NCBI RefSeq assembly: GCF_002764115.1
Contig: NZ_CP017940.1
Span: 1,276,501-1,340,500, forward strand
Direction: 5' to 3'
Length of the DNA: 64,000 nt
Source: Phyllobacterium zundukense
GTDB taxonomy: Bacteria > Pseudomonadota > Alphaproteobacteria > Rhizobiales > Rhizobiaceae
Both the position numbers and the translations under genes were made by a program. This document shows, piece after piece, positions 39,889 through 49,668 of this stretch. The notes beneath the pieces are model-generated. The model made no database searches, had not been told where the DNA came from, and saw only the letters and a list, made by a program, of their open reading frames with translations. How positions within the stretch are numbered: the stretch's first letter is position 1; every line of letters starts with the position of its first letter.

Positions 39889-40269
39889 CTGTTAACTCCA
39901 CTGAGTCCGTTGCTAGATAGGGTGTCATGCTTCACGAGAAGACACAAATAGTCGATAAATGTCTGCCGCAAATGTGAAAATAATCACTTTATTGTGCAAA
40001 ACCTCCTTGCGAAAATTCTGTGCGGCGTGCGTTTTTGCAAGGCAGGCTACAACCAGTAGTAGTGCGTTGGAGCTACAAATGACCAAATTTACCCTTATTT
40101 CTTCATCTTTCGGTTCAGAAAATTGGGAAATGTTGCCGGTTTTGCCAATAATTTGAGCAAATTTCCGGGGTCCCTTTCTTTGATTTACATGTCTTTTTGT
40201 AGTTGTGTGGCCATGTGACACGACCTATATAGGCCTCCTCGCGTCTCATAGGTGCAGGGTGATTCAAAG
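39889..40269. promoter_or_regulatory. A/T-rich intergenic region with probable dksA promoter
   Basis: About 380 nt without a gene, divergent between sixA and dksA. A plausible promoter is TTGTGT (40203-40208), 17 nt, TATATA (40226-40231), inside the palindrome CCTATATAGG. The leader would be about 30 nt. The far half is A/T-rich with no clear structure. Confidence 0.45.
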
Positions 40270-40686
40270 ATGAATGAACTTATCGATCTTGACTATAAGC
40301 CCACGGATGACGAGCCCTTCATGAGTGATCGGCAGAAATCCTATTTTCGTGAAAAACTGATCAACTGGAAAAACGACATTCTGCGGGAAGCGCGTGAAAC
40401 GCTTGAAATCCTGCAGCAGGAAAATGCGAACTTGCCAGATATCGCAGATCGCGCATCCTCCGAAACTGACCGCGCCATCGAGTTGCGCGCACGTGACCGC
40501 CAGCGCAAGCTGATCTCCAAGATTGATGCTGCTTTGCAGCGTATCGACGATGGAACTTATGGATTTTGCGAAGAGACAGGGGACCCGATAAGCCTCAAGC
40601 GTCTGGACGCACGTCCTATCGCAACCTTGTCAATCGAAGCTCAGGAACGTCACGAACGACGCGAGAAAGTTTACCGCGACGATTGA
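40270..40686 (+). CDS. dksA: RNA polymerase-binding factor DksA
   Basis: A 138-residue secondary-channel factor that with ppGpp resets transcription. Coiled-coil helices span about 18-95, with DxxDxA-type tip residues in the LPDIADRASSE segment. The zinc-finger region keeps only one cysteine (GFCEETGDPISLKRL); the other ligands are replaced, as is usual for alphaproteobacterial DksA. The start at 40270 (MNELIDLDYKP) fits the family. A strong terminator follows. Confidence 0.94.
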   Translation: MNELIDLDYKPTDDEPFMSDRQKSYFREKLINWKNDILREARETLEILQQENANLPDIADRASSETDRAIELRARDRQRKLISKIDAALQRIDDGTYGFCEETGDPISLKRLDARPIATLSIEAQERHERREKVYRDD

Positions 40687-40703
40687 GCTGACAAGATTGA
40701 TTT

Positions 40704-40737
40704 AAAGAAAGGCCCGGGTTTCCGGGCCTTTCTTTTT
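40704..40737 (+). terminator. Rho-independent terminator after dksA
   Basis: Stem GAAAGGCCCGG (40707-40717) with CCGGGCCTTTC (40722-40732), followed by TTTTT. Confidence 0.92.
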
Positions 40738-40779
40738 GTAGCAATAAATGCCCATCAGGGTGAAGTTGTCGAAAGTCTC

Positions 40780-41832
40780 CTAGCGCTTTTCCGGCTTGGA
40801 AAGATCATCAAGCAAGCGCTCCATCTCGTCTTCGATATTGTCGGTCTTCTTGGGTTCTTCCTTGTCACCAGGCGCGATATTGAGTTCGCCTTCGAGATCG
40901 GTTTCGAATGCGTCCTTGAAATCCAAATCGCCGAGTGAAACTTCCGGCTCTTCAGTGTCCGTAAGGCCAAGAATTTCGAGGGTCGGTTCATTGGACGCGG
41001 GTGATGCCGGCTCGTTGCGTATTGCAAAGGGAAAGGCAGCAGCAGTCGTCGTCCTGGTTTCCGGAGACGCCTCACGCGCAGGCGCCGATGTCTCAACCGT
41101 CGGCTCGTTTCGGGGAGCGCCGAAAGATGGCGATGCGGTTCGCTGCCAGCCATTGCCGTTGTCGTGCGCCGGCGCGCTGACCGTTGGAGTTTCGACCGCC
41201 GGTGCAGTTGCTTGCGGTGGAGCTGCCTCAGGAGTGATTGTTACATAGGGAACGGGTGCGGGTGCCTGAGCGTGCTTCGGAGGCTCGGCAAGGCGCAGAT
41301 CCCTGGGCGGCGAAACCGGCTGTGGTGCAGCCGGGCGCAGTGGTATCTGGGGCGGCTGCGCTGCCTGAACGGGTGGTGCGGGGCGTTGCACGGGCGGAGC
41401 CGGTGGTGCGACCCGCGCCGTGGGCGCGGCCGGCGCGACCGGCTGGGCGCGCGGCGTTTCCGCAGCGCCGTTTGCTGGCCTTGGTTCGGGTTCAGCTGCG
41501 GGTGCCGTCGGCTCAAGGCGCGAAGGTTGCTTGGCGAACTGGCGGATATTCTGCTCGATGACCACGTCGCTCGGACCGCCGATCAGGATCAGATGTTCGA
41601 CATCGTCGCGCCTGACCAGTACAAGCCGCCGGCGATTGTCGACGGCGGCCGCGTCGGTAACCGACAGGCGCACTTGCCTGTTGCGGCCGCCGGCAACGAA
41701 AGTTCCGCCCGTCACCCGCCGCAGGATCGCGAAGACGATAAGGAGCAGCGCAATCACCAGAAGAAAAAGAAGAACAAATCCCACGATAGGGGCAGCGGTG
41801 TCGCCAACAACAGTGGCCAGCCAAGCGTTCAT
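40780..41832 (-). CDS. FliO-like membrane protein with long Pro-rich tail
   Basis: A 350-residue protein. One membrane helix lies at about 15-37, followed by a FliO-type beta domain (RRLVLVRRDDVEHLILIGGPSDVVIEQN) to about residue 98. Residues 100-270 are Pro/Ala-rich linker, then an acidic C-terminal block (EEPEVSLGDLDF, EDEMERLLDDLSKPEKR). FliO belongs to the flagellar export apparatus, but no flagellar gene is near; it is flanked by dksA and cckA. A non-flagellar role is possible. Confidence 0.7.
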   Translation of the reverse strand: MNAWLATVVGDTAAPIVGFVLLFLLVIALLLIVFAILRRVTGGTFVAGGRNRQVRLSVTDAAAVDNRRRLVLVRRDDVEHLILIGGPSDVVIEQNIRQFAKQPSRLEPTAPAAEPEPRPANGAAETPRAQPVAPAAPTARVAPPAPPVQRPAPPVQAAQPPQIPLRPAAPQPVSPPRDLRLAEPPKHAQAPAPVPYVTITPEAAPPQATAPAVETPTVSAPAHDNGNGWQRTASPSFGAPRNEPTVETSAPAREASPETRTTTAAAFPFAIRNEPASPASNEPTLEILGLTDTEEPEVSLGDLDFKDAFETDLEGELNIAPGDKEEPKKTDNIEDEMERLLDDLSKPEKR

Positions 41833-42133
41833 GACGAACTCCTTATTTGCGATCTCCGGACCCGAAACTTGTTCCCCGACACGGGCTTCGGAGCATTACT
41901 TTGCGTGACACTAGTGCGAGCGAATGTTAGCCGCAACCCTGATGACGGAATGCTCAACGAGATAAGCGGGCAGCGTCCAATATTGAGCAATTGTCGAACG
42001 GAATGGTGGAATAACCCACGCCAGATAAAGGATGGGGTTTATACGGCGTCAAAGATATGATCCAAACGATTCGGGAATAAGCATCGGCCTGTTGCATACG
42101 GCCGCGATGTTGAAGAAAAGGGGTTTGAGACGC

Positions 42134-44731
42134 ATGTCTCAAGAAACGAATAGCGATCTTTATCCAGAACCGATTATTGCCAACACGAAATCGAACAGGG
42201 CCGGCTTGCGGCTGGTCATTCTCGGCGTGCTGCTGGTCGGTGTTTCCGTCCTCTATTTCATCTATCGCGACCAGTTGGGCCAGCAGTTCCTGCTTGGCCT
42301 TCTCGGCACGCTTGCCATGACCGGCGTGTTCTACCTGTTCGGCTCGGCGATCAACGTCATTCAGTTCACGCCGCGCGGTACGAGTGACGAACTGACCCGC
42401 GCCTTCGTCGATACATTGCCGGAAGGCACGGTCGTCTCCGATCAGAAAGGCCGCATCGTCTACGCCAACCGGGCCTATGCCGAACTCACCGGCGTGACCA
42501 ATTCCAATGATGTGCGGGCAATCGAGCACATTCTTTCCGGTGAAGCTTCCGCCTCCGATCCCATTTACCGCCTTGCCAATGCGGTGCGCGACGGCGTTTC
42601 CGGCCAGGAAGAGTTGCGCCTGTCGCGCCCGCTGGATCCATCCCGCGAGCCCGTGCCGACCTGGTACCGGGTGAAGGCCCGCCCGGTTGCCGGTATCCCC
42701 GACCAGACCGCGCCGGTCTATGCTTGGCAGATCGCCGATATTTCTGCCGAGCGTGCCGAACAGGAACGCTATTTCCAGGACATCCAGGAAGCCATCGACC
42801 ATCTCGATCATGCACCGGCCGGCTTCTTCTCAGCCGATCCCGATGGGCGCATCATCTATATCAATGCCACTCTGGCAGAGTGGCTCGGCGTTGACCTGAC
42901 CCGGTTTACCCCGGGCTCGATGATGGTTCGTGAGATCGTGGCCGGCAATGGCATGGCACTGATCAACGCCGTCAAGACGGAACCGGGTACCAGCCGCAAT
43001 ACGGTCATCGATCTTGATCTGGCGAAATCCAATGGTCAGAGCCTCGCTGTGCGCTTCTATCACCGCGTTCAGGCGCAGCGTGATGGCAGGCGTGGACCCA
43101 CCCGCACCATCGTCCTCAACCGCGCCGAGGGTGAGGATACGTCTGCAGCCTTGCGCGCCGCCGAAGTACGGTTCACGCGCTTCTTCAATTCGGCATCCAT
43201 GGCGATTGCCGCTGTCGACGCAACCGGCAAGATCCTGCGCACCAATGCCAGGTTCCTCGGCCTGTTCTCGCCCGTTGTTGACCGCGATGACATCGACAGG
43301 CGCATCCCGCTCGAAACCGTCGTGCATGAACGCGATCGCGAGGCCTTTGACCGGGCGCTTGCGGCAGCCTTTGCCGGCCAGGCGGAGATTTCTCCCGTCG
43401 ATACGGTTATCCCGGGCAATGAGGACCGGCATCTTCGCTTCTATATCAGCCCGGTCTTCGATGCGGGCTCGGAAGATGGCGCCGAGGAAGCGGCCATCGT
43501 TTCCGTGGTCGAGACAACGGAACAGAAGGCGCTCGAAGCCACGATGGCCCAAAGCCAGAAAATGCAGGCGGTAGGGCAGCTTGCAGGCGGTATCGCACAC
43601 GACTTCAACAACGTCCTGACCGCGATCATCATGTCGTCGGACCTGCTTTTGACCAATCATCGTGCGTCGGACCCATCCTTCGCCGACATCATGAACATCA
43701 AGCAGAATGCCAATCGCGCCGCCTCGCTGGTGCGGCAGCTGCTGGCATTCTCGCGCCGCCAGACCCTGCGGCCGGAAGTGCTCAATCTGACCGACGTGAT
43801 TGCCGATGTGCGCATGCTGCTGACGCGCCTTGCCGGCACCCAGGTCAACCTCAAGATCGAGCATGGCCGCGATCTGTGGCCGGTACGCGCCGATCTCGGC
43901 CAGTTCGAGCAGGTCGTGGTCAATCTTACCGTCAATGCACGCGATGCGATGCCAGAGGGTGGGGATCTGATCCTCCGCACGCGCAACATGAATGAGGCCG
44001 AGAGCGCCGAACTCAACTACCGCGATCTCGTTCCGGGCGATTACGTTCTGGTCGAGGTTGCGGACACCGGCACCGGCATGACACCGGAAGTGATCGCGAA
44101 AATCTTCGAGCCATTCTTCACGACCAAGGAAGTGGGCAAGGGAACGGGTCTCGGCTTGTCGATGGTTTATGGTATCATCAAGCAGACGGGCGGATCGATC
44201 CACGCCGAGTCAGAACTTGGCAAGGGTACGACATTCCGTATCTTCCTGCCGCGGCATGTGGAGGAAAAGCAATCCCCGATGCTGAACGCCGATGGCGAAG
44301 TCATCGTGACCGAAGTGCCGAGGAAGGAGAAGAAGACGGAAAAAGCCACTGATCTCTCCGGTTCTGCAACCGTGCTCCTGGTCGAGGACGAGGATGCCGT
44401 TCGCATGGGTGGTCTGCGGGCACTGCAATCACGCGGCTACACGGTGCACGAGGCGTCGAGCGGCGTCGAGGCGCTGGAAGTGATGAAGGAACTCGGCGGC
44501 AAGGTCGATATCGTCGTCTCCGACGTGGTGATGCCCGAAATGGACGGGCCGACGCTTCTGCGCGAACTGCGCAAGGAATACGGGGATATCAAGTTCATCT
44601 TCGTTTCGGGCTATGCGGAAGATGCCTTTGCGCGCAACCTGCCGGAAGATGCCAAATTCGGCTTCCTGCCGAAGCCGTTCTCGCTGAAGCAGCTTGCAAC
44701 GGCAGTCAAGGAAATGCTCGAGAGCGAGTAG
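42134..44731 (+). CDS. cckA: Hybrid sensor histidine kinase CckA
   Basis: An 865-residue bifunctional kinase/phosphatase at the head of the CckA-ChpT-CtrA cell-cycle phosphorelay. Two membrane helices lie at about 24-43 and 53-71. PAS-type domains follow. The HisKA box carries His489 in [11 protein letters not shown], then HATPase motifs ([25 protein letters not shown]). The C-terminal receiver has Asp797 in [12 protein letters not shown]. The start at 42134 has AAGGGG upstream; starts at 42107 and 42032 are open but less likely. Confidence 0.93.
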   Translation: MSQETNSDLYPEPIIANTKSNRAGLRLVILGVLLVGVSVLYFIYRDQLGQQFLLGLLGTLAMTGVFYLFGSAINVIQFTPRGTSDELTRAFVDTLPEGTVVSDQKGRIVYANRAYAELTGVTNSNDVRAIEHILSGEASASDPIYRLANAVRDGVSGQEELRLSRPLDPSREPVPTWYRVKARPVAGIPDQTAPVYAWQIADISAERAEQERYFQDIQEAIDHLDHAPAGFFSADPDGRIIYINATLAEWLGVDLTRFTPGSMMVREIVAGNGMALINAVKTEPGTSRNTVIDLDLAKSNGQSLAVRFYHRVQAQRDGRRGPTRTIVLNRAEGEDTSAALRAAEVRFTRFFNSASMAIAAVDATGKILRTNARFLGLFSPVVDRDDIDRRIPLETVVHERDREAFDRALAAAFAGQAEISPVDTVIPGNEDRHLRFYISPVFDAGSEDGAEEAAIVSVVETTEQKALEATMAQSQKMQAVGQLAGGIAHDFNNVLTAIIMSSDLLLTNHRASDPSFADIMNIKQNANRAASLVRQLLAFSRRQTLRPEVLNLTDVIADVRMLLTRLAGTQVNLKIEHGRDLWPVRADLGQFEQVVVNLTVNARDAMPEGGDLILRTRNMNEAESAELNYRDLVPGDYVLVEVADTGTGMTPEVIAKIFEPFFTTKEVGKGTGLGLSMVYGIIKQTGGSIHAESELGKGTTFRIFLPRHVEEKQSPMLNADGEVIVTEVPRKEKKTEKATDLSGSATVLLVEDEDAVRMGGLRALQSRGYTVHEASSGVEALEVMKELGGKVDIVVSDVVMPEMDGPTLLRELRKEYGDIKFIFVSGYAEDAFARNLPEDAKFGFLPKPFSLKQLATAVKEMLESE

Positions 44732-44747
44732 GTTTTGTAGATCGGCG

Positions 44748-44873
44748 GTGCGTGGTTCGACAAGCTCACCATGAGGGAGAATGGTGATTTGCAATCATTC
44801 CCGTGAGCGTTGCCGTTCCTGGCTCCCTGAAACCTCTCCACGTTCCTCATGGTGAGCTTGTCGAACCACGCAC
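44748..44873. repeat. Inverted-repeat element with 29-bp perfect arms
   Basis: The left arm 44748-44776 (GTGCGTGGTTCGACAAGCTC, then ACCATGAGG) is exactly reverse-complementary to the right arm 44845-44873. The spacer is 68 nt. A shorter related half-copy occurs at 56853-56880. The sequence (often mis-translated as MVSLSNH) belongs to a dispersed palindromic repeat family seen in many alphaproteobacteria; the family identity is from memory. It lies between cckA and the convergent cysK. Confidence 0.88.
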
Positions 44874-44925
44874 AAGACGCTGATTGCACTCACCAAGGGA
44901 ACATGTCATCGCTCTGCGATAGAGG

Positions 44926-45897
<972 letters not shown>

Positions 45898-46039
45898 CAA
45901 TATTCTCCCAATGCTGGATTGCGTCGTGAACCGATCTTATGGGGCGCATCCGAAAATTCATAGTCGAAGCCGTGCGCAAACCATGTTTCAGTTGGAAAGG
46001 CCTACTAATATAGGCCTGCTGTTAGAATAATATTCCGGA

Positions 46040-46660
46040 TCAAGAAGAGCGCCCGGCGATGGCCAAGGCCGCGCCCGCCATGAAGGCTGCGGCGGTACGG
46101 TTCAGCCGCTTGAGTGCCCGCGGCGAGGCGAGCAGCCCGCGCGCCTTTGCTGCCAGGGCCAGATAGGGCACCAGCACAACGAGGAGGACCAGGACCGTCA
46201 GCGCGGCCAGGATCGAATAATCGGCGAGGGTGATCGTGTGCAAGTCCACCAGAGTCGGCGTCAGCGCGATATAGAAGAGCATGGTCTTCGGGTTGCCAAG
46301 CGTCACGGCCAGGCCAGCAAGAACGGCGGAGAAGCCACTGCCGCTACTTTTCTTTGCCTCGATCTTTTCTGCCGAAATGCCGGACGTCCAGAAGCCCCAG
46401 GCGAGATAGGCCAGATAGGCAACGCCCGCCCACTTGATGACGAGGAAAACCGTGCCGAATGTCTGCGCGACCATGGCAAGCCCGAGCACGACCGCAGTCA
46501 GATAGGTGAGGTCTCCCATGATCAGCCCGAGCGACATGAAGAGCGAGGAGCGGAAGCCGGAGCCGAGCGCCCGTGCGACGAGGGCGGTTACACCCGGTCC
46601 TGGAATGGCGGCGGCAATGGCGAGTGCACCCGAATAGGCGACAAAACCGGCAAGTGTCAT
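46040..46660 (-). CDS. LysE/RhtB-family exporter
   Basis: A 206-residue inner-membrane protein with six predicted helices. The N-terminal signature AIPGPGVTALVARAL and the GNPKTMLFYIALTPT segment are typical of LysE/RhtB amino-acid exporters. Substrate unknown. It is divergent from mbfA, 146 nt apart, so the iron-responsive element described below might affect it as well. Confidence 0.88.
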   Translation of the reverse strand: MTLAGFVAYSGALAIAAAIPGPGVTALVARALGSGFRSSLFMSLGLIMGDLTYLTAVVLGLAMVAQTFGTVFLVIKWAGVAYLAYLAWGFWTSGISAEKIEAKKSSGSGFSAVLAGLAVTLGNPKTMLFYIALTPTLVDLHTITLADYSILAALTVLVLLVVLVPYLALAAKARGLLASPRALKRLNRTAAAFMAGAALAIAGRSS

Positions 46661-46775
46661 GATGAAACTCTGTTAATGAGGGTCGGCGGAGGCGGACGAT
46701 ACTCCTGCGCCTCCTTTCTGTCCATGGGGTCAAAAGCGGGGGATTGGGGCTTGAATCGCGTCCTTCGACTCTATA

Positions 46776-46793
46776 GTTTAGAATCATTCTAAC
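46776..46793. promoter_or_regulatory. ICE-type (Irr-binding) iron control element
   Basis: The dyad TTTAGAATCATTCTAAC at 46777-46793 matches the iron control element pattern TTTAGAA-N-TTCTAA-type recognised by Irr in Rhizobiales. It lies 14 nt before the mbfA start, overlapping where RNA polymerase or the leader must be, as expected for repression. MbfA genes are known Irr targets in Bradyrhizobium and Agrobacterium. Confidence 0.75.
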
Positions 46794-46806
46794 TTGGAAC
46801 GATGTC

Positions 46807-47790
46807 ATGCTCAGCCGCTTTTTCGGTCACCGCCGCCACGACCTTCCGTCGCTATCGGAACAGCAAATCCTGGCACTCGCCATTTCGTCGGAGGAGGACG
46901 ATGCGCGGATCTATCTCGCCTATGCGGATGGATTGCGCGACGATTTCCCGCAAAGTGCCAAGGTGTTTGAGGATATGGCAGAGGAAGAAAACAGCCATCG
47001 CCAATCATTGATCGATCTGCATCAGCAGCGTTTTGGCAGCCAGATACCGCTCATTCGCCGCGAGCACGTGAAGGGCTACCTTGAGCGCAAGCCAGACTGG
47101 CTGGTTCGCCCGCTCGGCATCGACAAGGTGCGGGAAATGGCGGAGAAGATGGAGGAGCAGGCCTACCGCTTCTATACGGAGGCGTTGAAACTTGTGCGTG
47201 ACGCCTCGACGCGCAAACTGCTTGGTGATCTTGCTATCGCCGAAAAGGCCCATGAATCGCTGGCGCATCGCCTCGGCATCGAGCATACGCCGGACGCGGT
47301 GCAGCGGGACGAGAAGCAGACCGAGCGCCGGCAATTCATCCTGACTTACATCCAGCCCGGTCTTGCCGGCCTGATGGATGGTTCGGTGTCGACCCTCGCG
47401 CCAATCTTTGCCGCTGCCTTTGCCACCCAGGACACATGGCAGACCTTTCTCGTCGGTCTGTCCGCGTCGCTTGGCGCTGGCATTTCCATGGGCTTCACCG
47501 AAGCTGCGCATGATGATGGCAAGTTGTCGGGGCGCGGCTCGCCACTGAAGCGCGGTCTTGCCAACGGCCTGATGACGGCGATCGGCGGTCTCGGTCACGC
47601 GCTGCCCTATCTCATTCCAGATTTCTGGACGGCGACTACAATCGCGGCTCTGGTTGTCTTCGTGGAACTCTGGGCCATCGCCTATATTCAGCATCGTTTC
47701 ATGGAGACGCCGTTCTTCCGGGCGGCCATACAGGTCGTGCTTGGGGGCAGCCTGGTCCTGGCAACAGGCATTCTGATAGGCAACGCGTGA
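46807..47790 (+). CDS. mbfA: Membrane-bound ferritin MbfA (iron exporter)
   Basis: A 327-residue inner-membrane iron exporter. Residues about 15-160 form an erythrin-type ferritin-like domain with Glu/His iron ligands (ISSEEDDARIY, MAEEENSHRQ, MEEQAYRFY, AEKAHESLAH). Residues 180-327 form a VIT1-like transporter (GLAGLMDGSVSTLAPIFAA, GFTEAA). It protects against iron excess and peroxide. The ICE box upstream is consistent with Irr control. Confidence 0.93.
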   Translation: MLSRFFGHRRHDLPSLSEQQILALAISSEEDDARIYLAYADGLRDDFPQSAKVFEDMAEEENSHRQSLIDLHQQRFGSQIPLIRREHVKGYLERKPDWLVRPLGIDKVREMAEKMEEQAYRFYTEALKLVRDASTRKLLGDLAIAEKAHESLAHRLGIEHTPDAVQRDEKQTERRQFILTYIQPGLAGLMDGSVSTLAPIFAAAFATQDTWQTFLVGLSASLGAGISMGFTEAAHDDGKLSGRGSPLKRGLANGLMTAIGGLGHALPYLIPDFWTATTIAALVVFVELWAIAYIQHRFMETPFFRAAIQVVLGGSLVLATGILIGNA

Positions 47791-48036
47791 TTCTGTGACC
47801 GTCACAATAGCTGCAATTTCGCGCTGAATCAGACTTGAAATCCAATGGAAAAGGGCGAAATTGCGTCCTTTTCCCATTTTAGAAAATCGTTTTTACCCAA
47901 CTGGTTAAGGCTAATTTTTCATGAATTCACCTGATTTTAACCAACGCCGTTCAGGAGGTGTTCATCTTTATGAGTTAAATTTTAGCTAATTGATCGCTAC
48001 CGGCTTTGCCCGGCAAGCCAGAACCAAGAGACCAGA
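47791..48036. other. A/T-rich spacer after mbfA
   Basis: No gene seen. Contains several TTAA-type words, including TTAA-ATTTTAG-CTAA at 47975-47989, one base away from a CtrA-type TTAA-N7-TTAA box. It probably holds the promoter of the small ORF at 48037. Confidence 0.4.
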
Positions 48037-48177
48037 ATGATGACCATGATTATCCAGCTGCGCGATACGCTTCGCGTCGTCCGCGAGTTCATTGTGCCGA
48101 GCTACCGGCCGGAACGCCACTATATGCGTGGTCCCGGACCGGCATGTGCCCAGCGCAACCACGGGATTCAGGCGTGA
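48037..48177 (+). CDS. Possible small protein, 46 residues
   Basis: A short frame starting MMTMIIQLRDTLRVVREF, continuing IVPSYRPERHYMRGPGP and ending GIQA. The N-terminal part is an amphipathic helix pattern, and the Tyr/Pro/Arg-rich second half is not low complexity. AGAG lies about 8 nt upstream. Its end overlaps the convergent ABM gene by 10 nt. It has the look of a real conserved microprotein, but I cannot confirm homologues. Confidence 0.45.
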   Translation: MMTMIIQLRDTLRVVREFIVPSYRPERHYMRGPGPACAQRNHGIQA

Positions 48178-48515
48178 TGGTAAACCCGCGCGTCAAGCGG
48201 AGCCTCATCACGGGCTCGCAACCCATAGTCACGCACAACGGACGCAATCCTCAGCCGGTAATCGGCAAAGATACCACCGCGACCGTCACGCTGGGCCATA
48301 CGATGTTCCTCGGTCTGGCGCCAAGCCGCCACTGACGCCTCGTCGCGCCAGAAGGAGAGGAACAGGTAGCGGTTCTCGTTGGCAAGGCTGCGGAACCGCT
48401 CCACGGAAATAAAACCGTCCATCGTCTCCAGCAGTGGACGCAGATCTGCAGCCCTGTCGAAATAATCCTTGCCACGGCCCTCGGCGGGCTCCACTTCAAA
48501 AATCACTGCAATCAT
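48168..48515 (-). CDS. ABM-domain (antibiotic biosynthesis monooxygenase-like) protein
   Basis: A 115-residue ferredoxin-like-fold protein. The pattern IAVIFEVEPAEGRGKDYF, GFISVERFRS and YLFLSFWRDEASVAAW is that of the ABM family, which includes quinone-forming monooxygenases and haem-degrading enzymes. It overlaps the NIPSNAP gene upstream by 4 nt (ATGA), so both form one unit. Substrate unknown. Confidence 0.85.
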   Translation of the reverse strand: MIAVIFEVEPAEGRGKDYFDRAADLRPLLETMDGFISVERFRSLANENRYLFLSFWRDEASVAAWRQTEEHRMAQRDGRGGIFADYRLRIASVVRDYGLRARDEAPLDARVYHHA

Positions 48516-48841
48516 CTGATCAATCCTCCCTTCGTTCCCGTGACGAGACGCAGGAATGTGCGATCCTCGCGCCGGATGAACCTTTTCTCTTTGGCAAATT
48601 CATAATTGGCGCGGCCAATCGGATCGGACATGAGGCGGCTCCGATAAGCCTCGTATTCTGCGAGGCTTTCGATGTTGTAGGCAGCGTAAGCCAGTGTGGC
48701 CGAGCCCTCGTGCGGTGCGTAGTAGCCGATGAGGTCCGCGCCGCAGCGCGGGATCGCCTCGTTCCAATTGCGGGCATATTCCTCGAATGCGTCCTTCTGG
48801 TAGGGGTCGATCTCGTATTGGATGAAACAGGTGATGCTCAT
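48512..48841 (-). CDS. NIPSNAP-family protein
   Basis: A 109-residue dimeric alpha/beta barrel-type protein. It starts MSITCFIQYEIDPYQ and contains FEEYARNWNEAIPRCGADLIGYY split at the family Gly, matching NIPSNAP. The start at 48841 has AGGAG 7 nt upstream, whereas the longer frame is unsupported. It is the first gene of a two-gene unit with the ABM protein and is divergent from an ArsR-type regulator 131 nt away. Confidence 0.85.
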   Translation of the reverse strand: MSITCFIQYEIDPYQKDAFEEYARNWNEAIPRCGADLIGYYAPHEGSATLAYAAYNIESLAEYEAYRSRLMSDPIGRANYEFAKEKRFIRREDRTFLRLVTGTKGGLIR

Positions 48842-48972
48842 TTTGGTCGCTCCTTTGCGTCTGGATTGACCTTGGTATAGCCGGCAATGGCAGCTTGATA
48901 CTTCGACCAGTTTCGAAGCATTCTTGGCTGCGGCGAGGGCAGTCTGGCCAGACAACAACCACGGAACGTATC

Positions 48973-49668
48973 ATGTCGAACAATGCGAGATTTGCGGAAA
49001 TAGCGGCGCTGGCGGGCGATCCGGGCCGTGCGAGCATGCTCAACGGGCTGATGGATGGCAGGGCGCTGACGGCATCGGAACTGGCGCAGCTCGCCGGCGT
49101 TACCGCGCAAACCGCCAGTAGTCACCTTACACGTATGACCGAGGCGGGCTTGCTTGCGGTAGAGAAGCAGGGCCGGCATCGTTACCACCGGCTTGCGTCT
49201 CCGGCCGTGGCGCGGATGATCGAGAGTATCATGCAGCTCGCAGCACCCGAAATCACCTCCAGGCCGGTGCGGACCGGACCGCGCGACGCAGCCCTCAGGG
49301 CAGGGCGCACCTGCTACGATCATCTGGCCGGGCATCTCGGCGTTTCGATCACCGATGCTCTTATTGACGCTGGTCATCTCGATCTCGGCCTCGATGCGGG
49401 CGAGATTACCGATAGCGGCCTCGCGCTGTTCGATCGCGCCGGCATTGATATCGAGGCGATCACCGCCAGACGCGGCCGTGTCCTGTGCCGGCCCTGCCTC
49501 GACTGGAGCGAGCGCCGCCCGCATCTTGCCGGCGCCATCGGCGCAGCACTGTGCAGCCATTGCTTCCACAATGGCTGGATCAGGCGAATCGAAGGCACTC
49601 GCGCTGTTTCGGTAACCCCGAACGGACAGAGGCAGCTGCGCGAGACTTTCGGGGTCAGCCTTTCCTAG
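48973..49668 (+). CDS. ArsR-type winged-helix regulator with two CxxC pairs
   Basis: A 231-residue transcription factor. Residues about 7-80 are an ArsR-type winged helix (MLNGLMDGRALTASELA, TASSHLTRMTEAGLL). The C-terminal half carries the family segment CLDWSERRPHLAGAIGAAL. Cys172 and Cys175 (CRPC) and Cys194 and Cys197 (CSHC) form two CxxC pairs 22 residues apart, a possible metal or redox site. It is divergent from the NIPSNAP/ABM unit, which it probably controls. It shares 4 nt with the convergent SDR gene. Confidence 0.85.
   Translation: MSNNARFAEIAALAGDPGRASMLNGLMDGRALTASELAQLAGVTAQTASSHLTRMTEAGLLAVEKQGRHRYHRLASPAVARMIESIMQLAAPEITSRPVRTGPRDAALRAGRTCYDHLAGHLGVSITDALIDAGHLDLGLDAGEITDSGLALFDRAGIDIEAITARRGRVLCRPCLDWSERRPHLAGAIGAALCSHCFHNGWIRRIEGTRAVSVTPNGQRQLRETFGVSLS

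Noticed and set aside
42830..44203. 457-codon open frame opposite cckA
   Set aside because: Antisense to the conserved kinase core; no ribosome site or known motif.
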